From: Comamonadaceae bacterium
Lineage (GTDB): Bacteria > Pseudomonadota > Gammaproteobacteria > Burkholderiales > Burkholderiaceae_C
DNA: 8,829 nucleotides
Direction: 5' to 3'
Assembly (NCBI GenBank): GCA_947466165.1
Contig: CANIDW010000048.1
Coordinates: forward strand, 1-8,829
The notes below the pieces were generated by a model. That model had not been told where the DNA came from and searched no databases. It worked only from the letters and a program-made list of their open reading frames with translations. The position numbers and the translations under genes were made by a program. Positions 1 to 6,594 of the stretch are shown in pieces (the stretch's first letter is position 1; every line of letters begins with the position of its first letter).

Positions 1-1263
1 GGCGCCCTCATTCCAGGTCTGTTGCTGGTCGGTTTGTACCTCCTGTTTATTGTGATGGTCGCCATCTTCAAGCCAGCCATGGTGCCCGCGCTGCCCCCCG
101 AAGCTTTGCTCTACAAAGAAGACAACGGCCGCTCCGGCCACCGTTCACTGCTGGTGCTGGTGCTGCTTTGCGCGGCGGTCGGTTTTGCCTGGGCGCAAGT
201 GCACGACGGGCTGATGACAGGCTGGTTGGAACGCGCCACCGCGTCACCCGGCGACGAGATCGTCATCATGTCGCTGACCCTGGCCTCGCTGACCGGTCTG
301 GCCCTGGCCATCATCAACCGCGGCTCCAAGCTGGGCTTGCTCTCCAAACTGGCCGAGCAGGTGACCTTTGTGCTGATGCCGCCGCTGATCCTGATCTTTC
401 TGGTTTTGGGCACCATCTTTCTGGGTGTGGCCACACCGACCGAAGGCGGCGCCATGGGCGCGCTGGGCGCCCTGATTCTGGCCATGGGCAAACGCCGCAT
501 GAGCATGCCCCTGCTCAAGCAAGCCCTGGAAAACACCGCCAAGCTGGCCTCCTTTGTGCTGTTCATCCTGATCGGCTCGACGGTCTTCAGCTTCACCTTC
601 AATGCTGCCGACGGTCACATCTGGGTCGAGCACCTGTTTGACGGCATTCCCGGCGGCGCCTGGGGCTTTCTGGTGGTGGTGAACATCCTGGTGTTCATTC
701 TGGGCTGCTTCATCGACTTCTTCGAGATCGCCTTCATCGTGATTCCGCTGCTGGCCCCGGTGGCCGAGAAGATCCTGCCTGGCTTGGTGCCTGGTATGAC
801 AGCCGACCAGGCCATGATCTGGTTTGGCGTGATCATCGCGATGAATTTGCAGACCTCGTTTCTGACGCCGCCCTTTGGCTTTGCACTGTTTTACCTGCGC
901 AGCGTGGCAGCCAAGTTTGACTACAAAGACCGTGTCACCGGCAAGCTGATACCCTCGGTCAAAACCAGCGAGATCTACAAGGGCTCGATCGCCTTCATCA
1001 TCTTGCAGCTGATCATGGTGGTGGCGGTCATTGCCTTCCCGGTGCTGGTCACCGGCGGTATCTCCAAAGACAAGGACCTGAGCGCAGAGCAGATCATGCA
1101 GCAGCTCGACATTCCTCCTGCAGCAGATGCCGCCGACCCGACGGCTGACAGTGAAAAGCCGGCGACAGACGCGCCGGCCGAAGGCAGCAAGGCCCAGGAT
1201 GACGACCCCATGAAAGCGCTGATGGACGATGTCGCCAAAGGCGAAGGCAAGAAGAAGCCCTGA
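1..1263 (+). CDS. dctM: TRAP transporter large permease, DctM/FcbT3 type (5'-truncated by window edge)
   Basis: This is the large membrane subunit of a tripartite ATP-independent periplasmic (TRAP) transporter, the part that moves an organic acid across the inner membrane using an ion gradient. The frame is open from base 1 (GALIPG...), so the true start and roughly the first third of the protein lie outside; 420 codons remain. About nine hydrophobic segments are visible, at roughly residues 4-24, 48-66, 88-107, 120-145, 150-165, 183-205, 222-255, 280-308 and 332-352. Two stretches are typical of DctM: ATPTEGGAMGALGAL (about 143-157) and NLQTSFLTPPFGFALFYLR (about 282-300). The loop between the first two visible segments and the length fit the larger mannitol/chloroaromatic (FcbT3) subgroup. 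The last about 67 residues form a hydrophilic Ala/Asp/Glu/Lys-rich tail ending in KKKP, unusual for the family. The convergent dctP is the likely partner receptor. The small permease DctQ is not in view and is probably upstream. The family is sure; the substrate is not known. Confidence 0.93.
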   Translation, partial: GALIPGLLLVGLYLLFIVMVAIFKPAMVPALPPEALLYKEDNGRSGHRSLLVLVLLCAAVGFAWAQVHDGLMTGWLERATASPGDEIVIMSLTLASLTGLALAIINRGSKLGLLSKLAEQVTFVLMPPLILIFLVLGTIFLGVATPTEGGAMGALGALILAMGKRRMSMPLLKQALENTAKLASFVLFILIGSTVFSFTFNAADGHIWVEHLFDGIPGGAWGFLVVVNILVFILGCFIDFFEIAFIVIPLLAPVAEKILPGLVPGMTADQAMIWFGVIIAMNLQTSFLTPPFGFALFYLRSVAAKFDYKDRVTGKLIPSVKTSEIYKGSIAFIILQLIMVVAVIAFPVLVTGGISKDKDLSAEQIMQQLDIPPAADAADPTADSEKPATDAPAEGSKAQDDDPMKALMDDVAKGEGKKKP

Positions 1264-1279
1264 GGGTTTTATGAAAGCT

Positions 1280-1301
1280 ATGCCCGCTTCGCAGCGGGCA
1301 T
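1280..1301. repeat. Perfect 9-bp inverted repeat in the dctM/dctP gap
   Basis: The arms atgcccgct (1280-1288) and agcgggcat (1293-1301) are perfect reverse complements around a TCGC tetraloop. It lies 16 nt after the dctM stop codon and directly abuts the bidirectional terminator. On the plus strand it is followed by A7, not T, so it is not a stand-alone rho-independent terminator for dctM. It may protect the dctM mRNA 3' end, reinforce termination, or be a copy of a dispersed palindromic repeat. The hairpin is seen directly; the role is inferred. Confidence 0.6.
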
Positions 1302-1332
1302 AAAAAAAGCCCCGCAATCGCGGGGCTTTTTT
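1302..1332. terminator. Bidirectional intrinsic terminator between dctM and dctP
   Basis: The stem gccccgc (1309-1315) / gcggggc (1320-1326) closes a 4-nt loop. It is preceded by A7 (1302-1308) and followed by T6 (1327-1332), so either strand gives a GC hairpin followed by a U tract. This is the expected layout between convergent genes and should end both the rightward dctM and the leftward dctP transcripts. Confidence 0.92.
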
Positions 1333-1354
1333 ATGAGCAGACTGTAAAGACTGA

Positions 1355-2443
1355 TTACAGTTTTTGCGCCTGCATGAAGCCGTCGAAACGGGCTTCCGTG
1401 AAACGGAACCAGAGGTTTTGCTCTTTACGGAAATCAGAGTAGTCGTCGTAAACCTTTTTCCAGTTGGGGTTCTTGGCGCTGATTTCAGCGTACAGCTTCA
1501 TGGACTCTTTGTAGGCCAGTTCCATGACGTCCTTGGGGAAAGGCAGCACTTTGGCTTTTTGACCCACCAGCGTCTTCAGGGCAGCCGGGTTGCGAGCGTC
1601 GTACTTGGCTTGCATATCGACGTGCGCAAAAGCAGCTGCAGCTTCAACAATGGCCTTGTTCTCTGCCGACAGGCTTTCAAAGGCCTTGTTGTTGATGAAG
1701 AGGTCCAGCTGGGGACCGCCTTCCCACCAGCCAGGGTAGTAGTAAAACGGGGCAACCTTGTTGAAGCCCAGTTTCAGATCGTCATAAGGTCCGACCCACT
1801 CGGCCGCATCGATGGTGCCTTTTTCCAGCGCGGTGTAGATCTCACCGCCCGGGATGTTTTGCGGCACGCCGCCCATGCGCTCGATCACCTTGCCGGCAAA
1901 GCCGCCGACGCGGAATTTCAGGCCCTTGATGTCTTTGGCCGACTTGATTTCTTTACGGTACCAGCCGCCCATTTGAGCGCCAGTGTTGCCGCATGGGAAG
2001 TTGACGATGTTGTACTTGGCGTAAAACTCACGCATCAGCTTGCCGCCGTTGCCGTGGTACATCCAGGCTGTCATCTGGCGGCTGTTCAGGCCGAAGGGGA
2101 TGGCGCAACCGATGGCAAAAGTCTCGTCTTTGCCGAAAAAGTAATAAGGCGCTGTGTGGGCCATTTCAATGGTGCCGTTTTGCACGCCGTCCACCACACC
2201 GAATGGGGGCATCAGTTCGCCGCCGGCATGCACAGAGATGACAAACTTGCCGCCGGACATTTCGCCGACTTTTTTGGCAAATGTTTCAGCTGCGCCGTAA
2301 ATCGTGTCCAGCGCTTTAGGAAAGCTGGAAGCCAGGCGCCAGCGGATGTTGGCAGCCGGGGCCTGAGCCTGCACCGCAGGGGCTACGCCGGCCGCGAGAA
2401 CACCCGCGATACCTGCATTTTTGATGACGAGACGACGGTCCAT
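1355..2443 (-). CDS. dctP: TRAP transporter substrate-binding protein, TakP/FcbT1 family (Tat-exported)
   Basis: This is a periplasmic receptor that captures a small organic acid and delivers it to a TRAP permease. The 362-aa length is normal for the TakP/FcbT1 group. The N-terminus has a twin-arginine motif (RRLVIK, residues 3-8), a hydrophobic stretch (11-24) and an A-x-A cleavage site near residues 24-28, so export by Tat is likely. Ligand-pocket residues match those I recall from the structurally studied alpha-keto-acid receptor TakP of Rhodobacter: Gln157 in NTGAQMGGW, Arg178 in KFRVGG, Glu215-Trp216 in DAAEWVGPYDD and Glu241 in WWEGG. In TakP the Arg binds the carboxylate and the others hold a cation. 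A 2-oxo acid or similar carboxylate is therefore plausible but unproven. The start is well supported: AAGGAG (2450-2455) lies 6 nt before the ATG. It is monocistronic, with its own upstream gap and terminator, and faces dctM. Its GC content looks lower than that of its neighbours, which may reflect codon choice in a highly expressed receptor. Confidence 0.95.
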   Translation of the reverse strand: MDRRLVIKNAGIAGVLAAGVAPAVQAQAPAANIRWRLASSFPKALDTIYGAAETFAKKVGEMSGGKFVISVHAGGELMPPFGVVDGVQNGTIEMAHTAPYYFFGKDETFAIGCAIPFGLNSRQMTAWMYHGNGGKLMREFYAKYNIVNFPCGNTGAQMGGWYRKEIKSAKDIKGLKFRVGGFAGKVIERMGGVPQNIPGGEIYTALEKGTIDAAEWVGPYDDLKLGFNKVAPFYYYPGWWEGGPQLDLFINNKAFESLSAENKAIVEAAAAFAHVDMQAKYDARNPAALKTLVGQKAKVLPFPKDVMELAYKESMKLYAEISAKNPNWKKVYDDYSDFRKEQNLWFRFTEARFDGFMQAQKL

Positions 2444-2473
2444 AAGAAACTCCTTAATAGTTACAAACGCTGT

Positions 2474-2479
2474 ATTTTA
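2474..2479 (-). promoter_or_regulatory. Possible -10 box of dctP
   Basis: On the minus strand TAAAAT lies about 30 nt upstream of the dctP ATG, which would give a leader of roughly 20-25 nt containing the AAGGAG ribosome binding site. No good -35 hexamer is found at 16-18 nt, so the call is weak; an activator bound at the upstream tandem repeat could compensate. Confidence 0.3.
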
Positions 2480-2502
2480 AGAGATAGACAGCCAAAGGTA
2501 TT

Positions 2503-2546
2503 GGTGCTTACCCGTGAAAAAACCGGTGTTTACCCCTGAAAAAAGG
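2503..2546. repeat. Tandem 22-bp direct repeat with phased A6 tracts upstream of dctP
   Basis: Two directly adjacent 22-bp units (2503-2524 and 2525-2546) match at 18 of 22 positions. Both have ggtg, then ttaccc, then tgaaaaaa in the same order. The two A6 tracts (2517-2522, 2539-2544) are 22 bp apart, close to two helical turns, so they lie on the same face and should curve the DNA. The repeats sit 60-103 nt upstream of the dctP start on the minus strand. The second unit's A6 also serves as the U tract of the folE2 terminator. A regulator site for dctP is a reasonable inference, not shown. Confidence 0.6.
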
Positions 2547-2579
2547 GGCTGCAAATTGACCGGCTTGGTCTTTGCAGCC
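2539..2579 (-). terminator. Intrinsic terminator of the xseB-ispA-dxs-folE2 operon
   Basis: Read on the minus strand, ggctgcaaa (2579-2571) pairs perfectly with tttgcagcc (2555-2547), followed by CC and T6 (2544-2539). The loop holds a second short stem, gacc/ggtc, which extends the hairpin with a small bulge. The stem begins inside the folE2 stop codon (TAG, 2581-2579), so termination follows translation immediately. Confidence 0.88.
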
Positions 2580-3415
2580 TAGCGCTGACGCTCAATCAGG
2601 GCGTAGGCGTCATGCGCATGAATCGATTCGTGGTTGACCACCTCAACCCGGTAGCTGCCGATGCGGGGATCGGCTTCGAGCGCCACGGCCACGTCGCGAA
2701 TGAGGTCTTCCACAAATTTAGGGTTGGCATAGGCATGCTCTGTCACCCATTTTTCGTCCGCCCGTTTGAGCAGGCCCCAGAGCTCGCTGGAGGCATTGTG
2801 CTCGGCCACGCGCACCAGCTCGCTCAAGTCCATGGGCAAGGCCGGGTCACGCAATTCGACACGCATGCTGATGAATGAGCGTTGGTTGTGCGCGCCATTG
2901 TCTGAGACCTCTTTGGAGCAGGGACACAAGGACTTGACAGGCACCACAGCTTGCAAACTCAGACGGGTCTGGCCGTCACGGTGCTCGGCAATCCATTGGC
3001 CGTCGTACTCCATCAGGCTTTGCAAGCCAGACACCGGCGCTGCTTTGCGCATAAAAAACGGAAAGCTCACCTCGATGCGACCGTCCTCAGCCTCTAAAAG
3101 CGTCAACATGGCTTTGATTTCGGCACTCAACAAGGGGGCAGTCAGGGGAACGCCACGGACTTCCAGGGACTCGAGCCAGGCGATCAGGCGCGACATGTGA
3201 GCGCCCTTTTTCTGGGCGCTGAGCGCCACGTCCAGCGTCCAGTGGCCCACCGTGGCTTGCAGCTTGCCGTCGACCATCAAGCTCAGCGGGTAACGCAGCG
3301 ACTTGATACCCACGCGCTGGATCGGCATGTCGCGCACATCCGCCCTGGCCTGCACATCGGGCATGACCGTCAAGCTGTTTGCCAGCGGCAGGCCGTTGTT
3401 GAGGTCAAGCTTCAT
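2579..3415 (-). CDS. folE2: GTP cyclohydrolase FolE2 (GCYH-IB)
   Basis: This enzyme converts GTP to 7,8-dihydroneopterin triphosphate, the first step of tetrahydrofolate synthesis, in the cytoplasm. The 278-aa protein carries the FolE2 signatures: GAHMSR (71-76), [14 protein letters not shown] (117-130), the catalytic-loop motif [18 protein letters not shown] (163-180, with Cys164 and His176 matching the essential Cys and His of the Neisseria enzyme as I recall it), and [12 protein letters not shown] near the C-terminus (261-272). FolE2 differs in sequence from the zinc-dependent FolE and can use other metals; in some bacteria it is a zinc-starvation substitute under Zur. Here it is the last gene of the operon. 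Its ATG overlaps the dxs TGA by 4 nt (ATGA), with no strong ribosome binding site of its own, so translation is probably coupled to dxs. No separate promoter or Zur-like site precedes it, which suggests a constitutive housekeeping role. Confidence 0.96.
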   Translation of the reverse strand: MKLDLNNGLPLANSLTVMPDVQARADVRDMPIQRVGIKSLRYPLSLMVDGKLQATVGHWTLDVALSAQKKGAHMSRLIAWLESLEVRGVPLTAPLLSAEIKAMLTLLEAEDGRIEVSFPFFMRKAAPVSGLQSLMEYDGQWIAEHRDGQTRLSLQAVVPVKSLCPCSKEVSDNGAHNQRSFISMRVELRDPALPMDLSELVRVAEHNASSELWGLLKRADEKWVTEHAYANPKFVEDLIRDVAVALEADPRIGSYRVEVVNHESIHAHDAYALIERQR

Positions 3416-5304
3416 GCGACCGACTTCAGAACCACTTTGGCGGCCCGCTCAGGCAGGTAAGCCGCAAAACGGGCCATCACCGTGGCTTCTATGCCGGCTG
3501 CATCCAGCCCTTGCAGGGCCATCAGCGCAGCCACATCACCGTGCTCGGTGAATTCATCTTTCAAGCCCAACTGCAACAAGGGCTTGTGAATCCCGGCTTG
3601 AAGCAAGGCTTCGCTCACGGCACTGCCGGCACCGCCCATCAGGCAGGCGTCTTCTACCGTGACCAGGGCTTGGTGTGCGGCCGCCACTTCAAGCAGCAAG
3701 GCCGTGTCCAGCGGTTTGGCCCAGCGCATATTGACGACCGTAGCGCCGAGTTTTTCAGCGGCTGCCAAGGCCGGGTAAAGCAAAGTGCCAAAGGCCAGGA
3801 TGGCCAGGCCGGAACCCTGACGGCGCACTTCAGCCCGGGCAAAAGGCAGCGCTTGCAGCCCGGGCTCGGTCGCCACGCCGGCACCGGCGCCGCGCGGGTA
3901 GCGCACAGCCACCGGGTGGTTTTGCTCAAAAGCAGTTGTCAGTAACTTGCGGCACTCGTTCTCATCAGCCGGGCAGGCGATGCTCATGTTCGGGATGCAA
4001 CGCAAAAAAGCAATGTCATAAGCACCGGCGTGCGTGGCGCCATCGGCGCCGACCAGACCCGCGCGGTCCAGGGCAAACACCACGGGCAGGTTTTGCAGGG
4101 CGACGTCGTGAATCAGCTGGTCATAGCCACGCTGCAAGAAGGTCGAGTAAATCGCCACCACCGGCTTGAGGCCTTCACAGGCCATACCGGCGGCAAAGGT
4201 CACCGCGTGCTGCTCGGCAATGCCGACGTCGTAATAGCGGCCGGGGAAACGCTGGTGAAACTCGACCATGCCCGAGCCTTCGCGCATGGCCGGCGTGATG
4301 CCCACCAGGCGCGGGTCTTGCTCGGCCATGTCGCACAGCCAGCGGCCAAAGACCTGCGTGAAGGTCTGCTTGGCCGGCGTGGCGGATTTTTGCAGCCCCA
4401 AGGCCGGATCGAACTTGCCGGGGCCATGGTAAGCCACCGGGTCGGCCTCGGCGAGCATGTAGCCTTGGCCTTTTTTGGTCACCACGTGCAGGAACTGCGG
4501 GCCCTTGAGCTGGCGGATGTTTTCGAGCGTGGGGACCAGCGAGTCCAGGTCGTGGCCGTCAATGGGGCCGATATAGTTGAAACCGAAGTTCTCAAACAAG
4601 GTGGCCGGTACCACCATGCCCTTAGCATGCGCCTCCAGGCGCTTGGCCAGCTCAAAAAGCGGTGGTGCTCCTTTGAGCACCTGCTTGCCCACGTTTTTAG
4701 CGGCGGCGTAGAACTGCCCGCTCATGAGCTGCGCCAGGTAGCGGTTCAGCGCGCCCACCGGCGGGCTGATGCTCATGTCGTTGTCGTTCAGGATGACCAG
4801 CAGGTTGCAGTCGCAAACGCCGGCATTGTTCAGCGCCTCGAAAGCCATGCCGGCACTCATGGCGCCGTCGCCGATGATGGCCACCGCGTGGCGGTCTTCG
4901 CCCTTTTGTTTGGCGGCCATGGCCATACCCAAAGCGGCTGAAATCGAGGTGGACGAATGCGCCGTGCCAAAGGTGTCGTACTGGCTTTCGCTGCGGCGCG
5001 GAAAGCCTGACAGACCGTCCAATTGACGCAATGAATGCATGCGGTCACGCCGGCCGGTGAGGATTTTGTGCGGGTAGGTCTGGTGGCCCACGTCCCAGAC
5101 CAGGCGGTCTTCGGGGGTGTTGAAAACATAATGCAGCGCCACCGTGAGCTCCACCGTGCCCAGGTTGGAGCTCAGATGTCCGCCGGTGCGCGAGACACTC
5201 TCCAGCAGGTAAGCGCGCAGTTCGTCGGCCACGCGTTGGAGCTGGTTGCGCGGCACCAGGCGCAAGTCGGCCGGGCTGTTGATGGTTTCTAGCAATGGGT
5301 ACAT
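3412..5304 (-). CDS. dxs: 1-deoxy-D-xylulose-5-phosphate synthase
   Basis: Dxs condenses pyruvate and glyceraldehyde 3-phosphate, with loss of CO2, to 1-deoxy-D-xylulose 5-phosphate. This is the entry step of the MEP isoprenoid pathway and also feeds thiamine and pyridoxal synthesis. It is a cytoplasmic, thiamine-diphosphate-dependent, transketolase-like enzyme. At 630 aa it is full length. Visible landmarks are [12 protein letters not shown] (38-49, active-site His43), [16 protein letters not shown] (70-85), the ThDP/Mg motif [16 protein letters not shown] (145-160) with NDND (173-176), GPIDGHD (246-252), the catalytic Glu364 in DVGIAEQH (359-366), and DGATHAG (421-427). The start is firm: GAGGAA lies 7 nt before the ATG and overlaps the ispA stop, leaving an 11-nt gap. 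The 3' end overlaps folE2 by 4 nt. Following ispA, it places early and late isoprenoid steps in one transcript. Confidence 0.98.
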   Translation of the reverse strand: MYPLLETINSPADLRLVPRNQLQRVADELRAYLLESVSRTGGHLSSNLGTVELTVALHYVFNTPEDRLVWDVGHQTYPHKILTGRRDRMHSLRQLDGLSGFPRRSESQYDTFGTAHSSTSISAALGMAMAAKQKGEDRHAVAIIGDGAMSAGMAFEALNNAGVCDCNLLVILNDNDMSISPPVGALNRYLAQLMSGQFYAAAKNVGKQVLKGAPPLFELAKRLEAHAKGMVVPATLFENFGFNYIGPIDGHDLDSLVPTLENIRQLKGPQFLHVVTKKGQGYMLAEADPVAYHGPGKFDPALGLQKSATPAKQTFTQVFGRWLCDMAEQDPRLVGITPAMREGSGMVEFHQRFPGRYYDVGIAEQHAVTFAAGMACEGLKPVVAIYSTFLQRGYDQLIHDVALQNLPVVFALDRAGLVGADGATHAGAYDIAFLRCIPNMSIACPADENECRKLLTTAFEQNHPVAVRYPRGAGAGVATEPGLQALPFARAEVRRQGSGLAILAFGTLLYPALAAAEKLGATVVNMRWAKPLDTALLLEVAAAHQALVTVEDACLMGGAGSAVSEALLQAGIHKPLLQLGLKDEFTEHGDVAALMALQGLDAAGIEATVMARFAAYLPERAAKVVLKSVA

Positions 5305-5315
5305 CCGGGTGTTCC

Positions 5316-6290
5316 TCAGAAACCGCGATTGACAAGCATATCGGCCAGCGCCCGCAAGGCTGCCGTGTTCTCCAGATCCGCGGCCCGCAGGCTGGAGTGG
5401 GCTTGAGAAAGTAATTCCTGCGCGTATTTTTTAGAAGCCTGCAGCCCCATCAGGGACACAAAGGTCGGCTTGTCCTGGGCGGCGTCTTTGCCGGCCGTCT
5501 TGCCCAGCGTGCCGGAGTCGGCCACCACGTCCAGCACATCATCGACCACCTGAAAGGCCAGCCCCAGGGTAGCGCCATAGTCGCTCAGGGCACGTTGCGC
5601 TGACACGTTAGGCCTGCCGCAGGCTGCACCCATCATGACGCTGGCTTGCAACAGCGCACCGGTCTTGAGCTTGTGCATTTCATGCAGCTGCGCAGCGCTG
5701 ATGGGCTGGCCGACACTGGCCAGGTCAATCGCCTGCCCGCCCGCCATGCCCTGAAAACCGGCGGCTTGCGCAAGCATGCGGCACAGCAGGGCCTGCATGC
5801 CGGCGGGCATGGTGCTGTCGTCAGGGGTCAGCAGCTCAAAGGCCAGCGCCTGCAGCGCATCGCCGGCCAACAGTGCCTGTGCCTGACCGAAGCGCACATG
5901 CACGGTGGGCTTGCCGCGGCGCAGCACATCGTTGTCCATGCAAGGCATGTCGTCATGCACCAGCGAGTAAGCGTGAATCAGCTCAACCGCGCAAGCAGCC
6001 CGCAAAGCGGCCTGGGGGTTACCGGCCACGGCCTCGCAGGCGGCCAGCACCAGCAGCGGACGCAAGCGTTTGCCCCCGTCCAGCACAGCGTAGCGCATGG
6101 CTTCGCCCAAGCCGGCCGGGGCCGGGCAGGTTTGCGGGCAGGCCACCCAGTTTTTCAAGGCTGTCTCGACCCGTTCGAGCTGAAGCGCGCTCCAGCCGGG
6201 CAAGTCAAAGGAAGCGCCGCTGAGCGTCTTGGGGGAGTTCAATGAATTCAAAGCTTTATTCCTGTGCCCAGGGTTTGAGTTCGCCGCCAT
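5316..6290 (-). CDS. ispA: Farnesyl diphosphate synthase (short-chain polyprenyl synthetase)
   Basis: This enzyme adds isopentenyl diphosphate units to dimethylallyl and geranyl diphosphate to make farnesyl diphosphate, the precursor of undecaprenyl lipid carrier and quinone side chains. Visible motifs are GGKRLRP (72-78), the first Asp-rich motif DDMPCMD (113-119, with the two-residue insertion typical of bacterial type II FPP synthases), GGQAIDL (184-190), KTGALLQAS (209-217) and the second Asp-rich motif FQVVDDVLD (246-254). The ATG at 6290 gives 324 aa, overlaps xseB by 35 nt and has AAGG 7 nt upstream (6-nt spacer after AAGGTG-like sequence). A TTG at 6251, with AGGA 8 nt upstream, would give 311 aa, start 5 nt after the xseB stop and remove 13 non-conserved residues. 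Both are possible. Geranylgeranyl synthase activity cannot be excluded, but IspA fits the motif pattern and neighbours best. Confidence 0.95.
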   Translation of the reverse strand: MAANSNPGHRNKALNSLNSPKTLSGASFDLPGWSALQLERVETALKNWVACPQTCPAPAGLGEAMRYAVLDGGKRLRPLLVLAACEAVAGNPQAALRAACAVELIHAYSLVHDDMPCMDNDVLRRGKPTVHVRFGQAQALLAGDALQALAFELLTPDDSTMPAGMQALLCRMLAQAAGFQGMAGGQAIDLASVGQPISAAQLHEMHKLKTGALLQASVMMGAACGRPNVSAQRALSDYGATLGLAFQVVDDVLDVVADSGTLGKTAGKDAAQDKPTFVSLMGLQASKKYAQELLSQAHSSLRAADLENTAALRALADMLVNRGF

Positions 6291-6495
6291 CGAGCACCTT
6301 GATTTGCTGCTCCACGGCTGCCAGCTTGTCGCGGCAATAGGCCAGCAACTGGGCGCCGCGCTGGTAACCGGCTAGCAACTGGTCCAGGGGCATTTGACCG
6401 CCTTCGAGCTCCAGGACCAGTTTTTCCAGCTCTTGCAAGGCCGCCTCGTAATGGGCGGGCTCGGTCGAGAGGGGGGCAGCGTTTGTTTTTCTCAT
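6256..6495 (-). CDS. xseB: Exodeoxyribonuclease VII small subunit
   Basis: XseB is the small subunit of exonuclease VII. Several copies bind one XseA, and the complex degrades single-stranded DNA from both ends. The 79-aa product is normal for XseB and shows the family pattern: [23 protein letters not shown] (residues about 16-38) followed by [12 protein letters not shown], a conserved Cys (C54) and LAAVEQQI (58-65), consistent with a helical hairpin. An ATG at 6495 was chosen because it gives the usual family length. The frame stays open further upstream, but those residues are not XseB-like and would run into the divergent gene. No strong Shine-Dalgarno sequence precedes this ATG. It is first in the operon, overlapping or 5 nt from ispA depending on the ispA start. 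xseA is not in the window. Confidence 0.92.
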   Translation of the reverse strand: MRKTNAAPLSTEPAHYEAALQELEKLVLELEGGQMPLDQLLAGYQRGAQLLAYCRDKLAAVEQQIKVLDGGELKPWAQE

Positions 6496-6520
6496 GGCTT
6501 GTTGTATCAGTGTGCAGACG

Positions 6521-6526
6521 ATTTTA
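6521..6526 (-). promoter_or_regulatory. Possible -10 box of the xseB-ispA-dxs-folE2 operon
   Basis: TAAAAT on the minus strand lies 25 nt before the xseB ATG, which would give a leader of roughly 15-20 nt, consistent with the lack of a strong ribosome binding site. No convincing -35 hexamer is seen at the right distance. The 97-nt gap to the divergent oxygenase gene must hold both promoters. Confidence 0.35.
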
Positions 6527-6588
6527 GAGGCTTGCTGTGCGAGCCGGCTTCCAGGGCCGTCAGACCCCGGGCGGCAAGGGGCGGTAGG

Positions 6589-6594
6589 TACAAT
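6589..6594 (+). promoter_or_regulatory. Possible -10 box upstream of the Rieske oxygenase gene
   Basis: TACAAT is a near-consensus -10 hexamer in the divergent gap and is followed by a suitable distance to an in-frame ATG at 6656. It overlaps the other candidate start, ATG 6593, so if it is the real promoter that start cannot be used. The region at -35 is GC-rich with no TTGACA-like match, so confidence is low. Confidence 0.3.

Noticed and set aside
244..1317. A 357-codon minus-strand frame opposite dctM that runs through the terminator
   Set aside because: It starts in DctM coding sequence, includes the bidirectional terminator, and its His/Gln/Asp-rich translation is the mirror of a hydrophobic membrane protein.
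1364..2539. A 391-codon open frame on the plus strand covering nearly all of dctP
   Set aside because: It is antisense to a clearly recognisable receptor gene, its translation has no family resemblance, and long antisense frames are expected in GC-rich coding DNA.
2444..2578. A Zur-type or riboswitch element near folE2
   Set aside because: This gap is downstream of folE2, not upstream; its hairpin is a plain intrinsic terminator and no zinc-regulator palindrome is seen.
4030..4941. A 303-codon plus-strand frame within dxs
   Set aside because: It lies wholly antisense to the highly conserved Dxs core, with no own ribosome binding site or recognisable domain.
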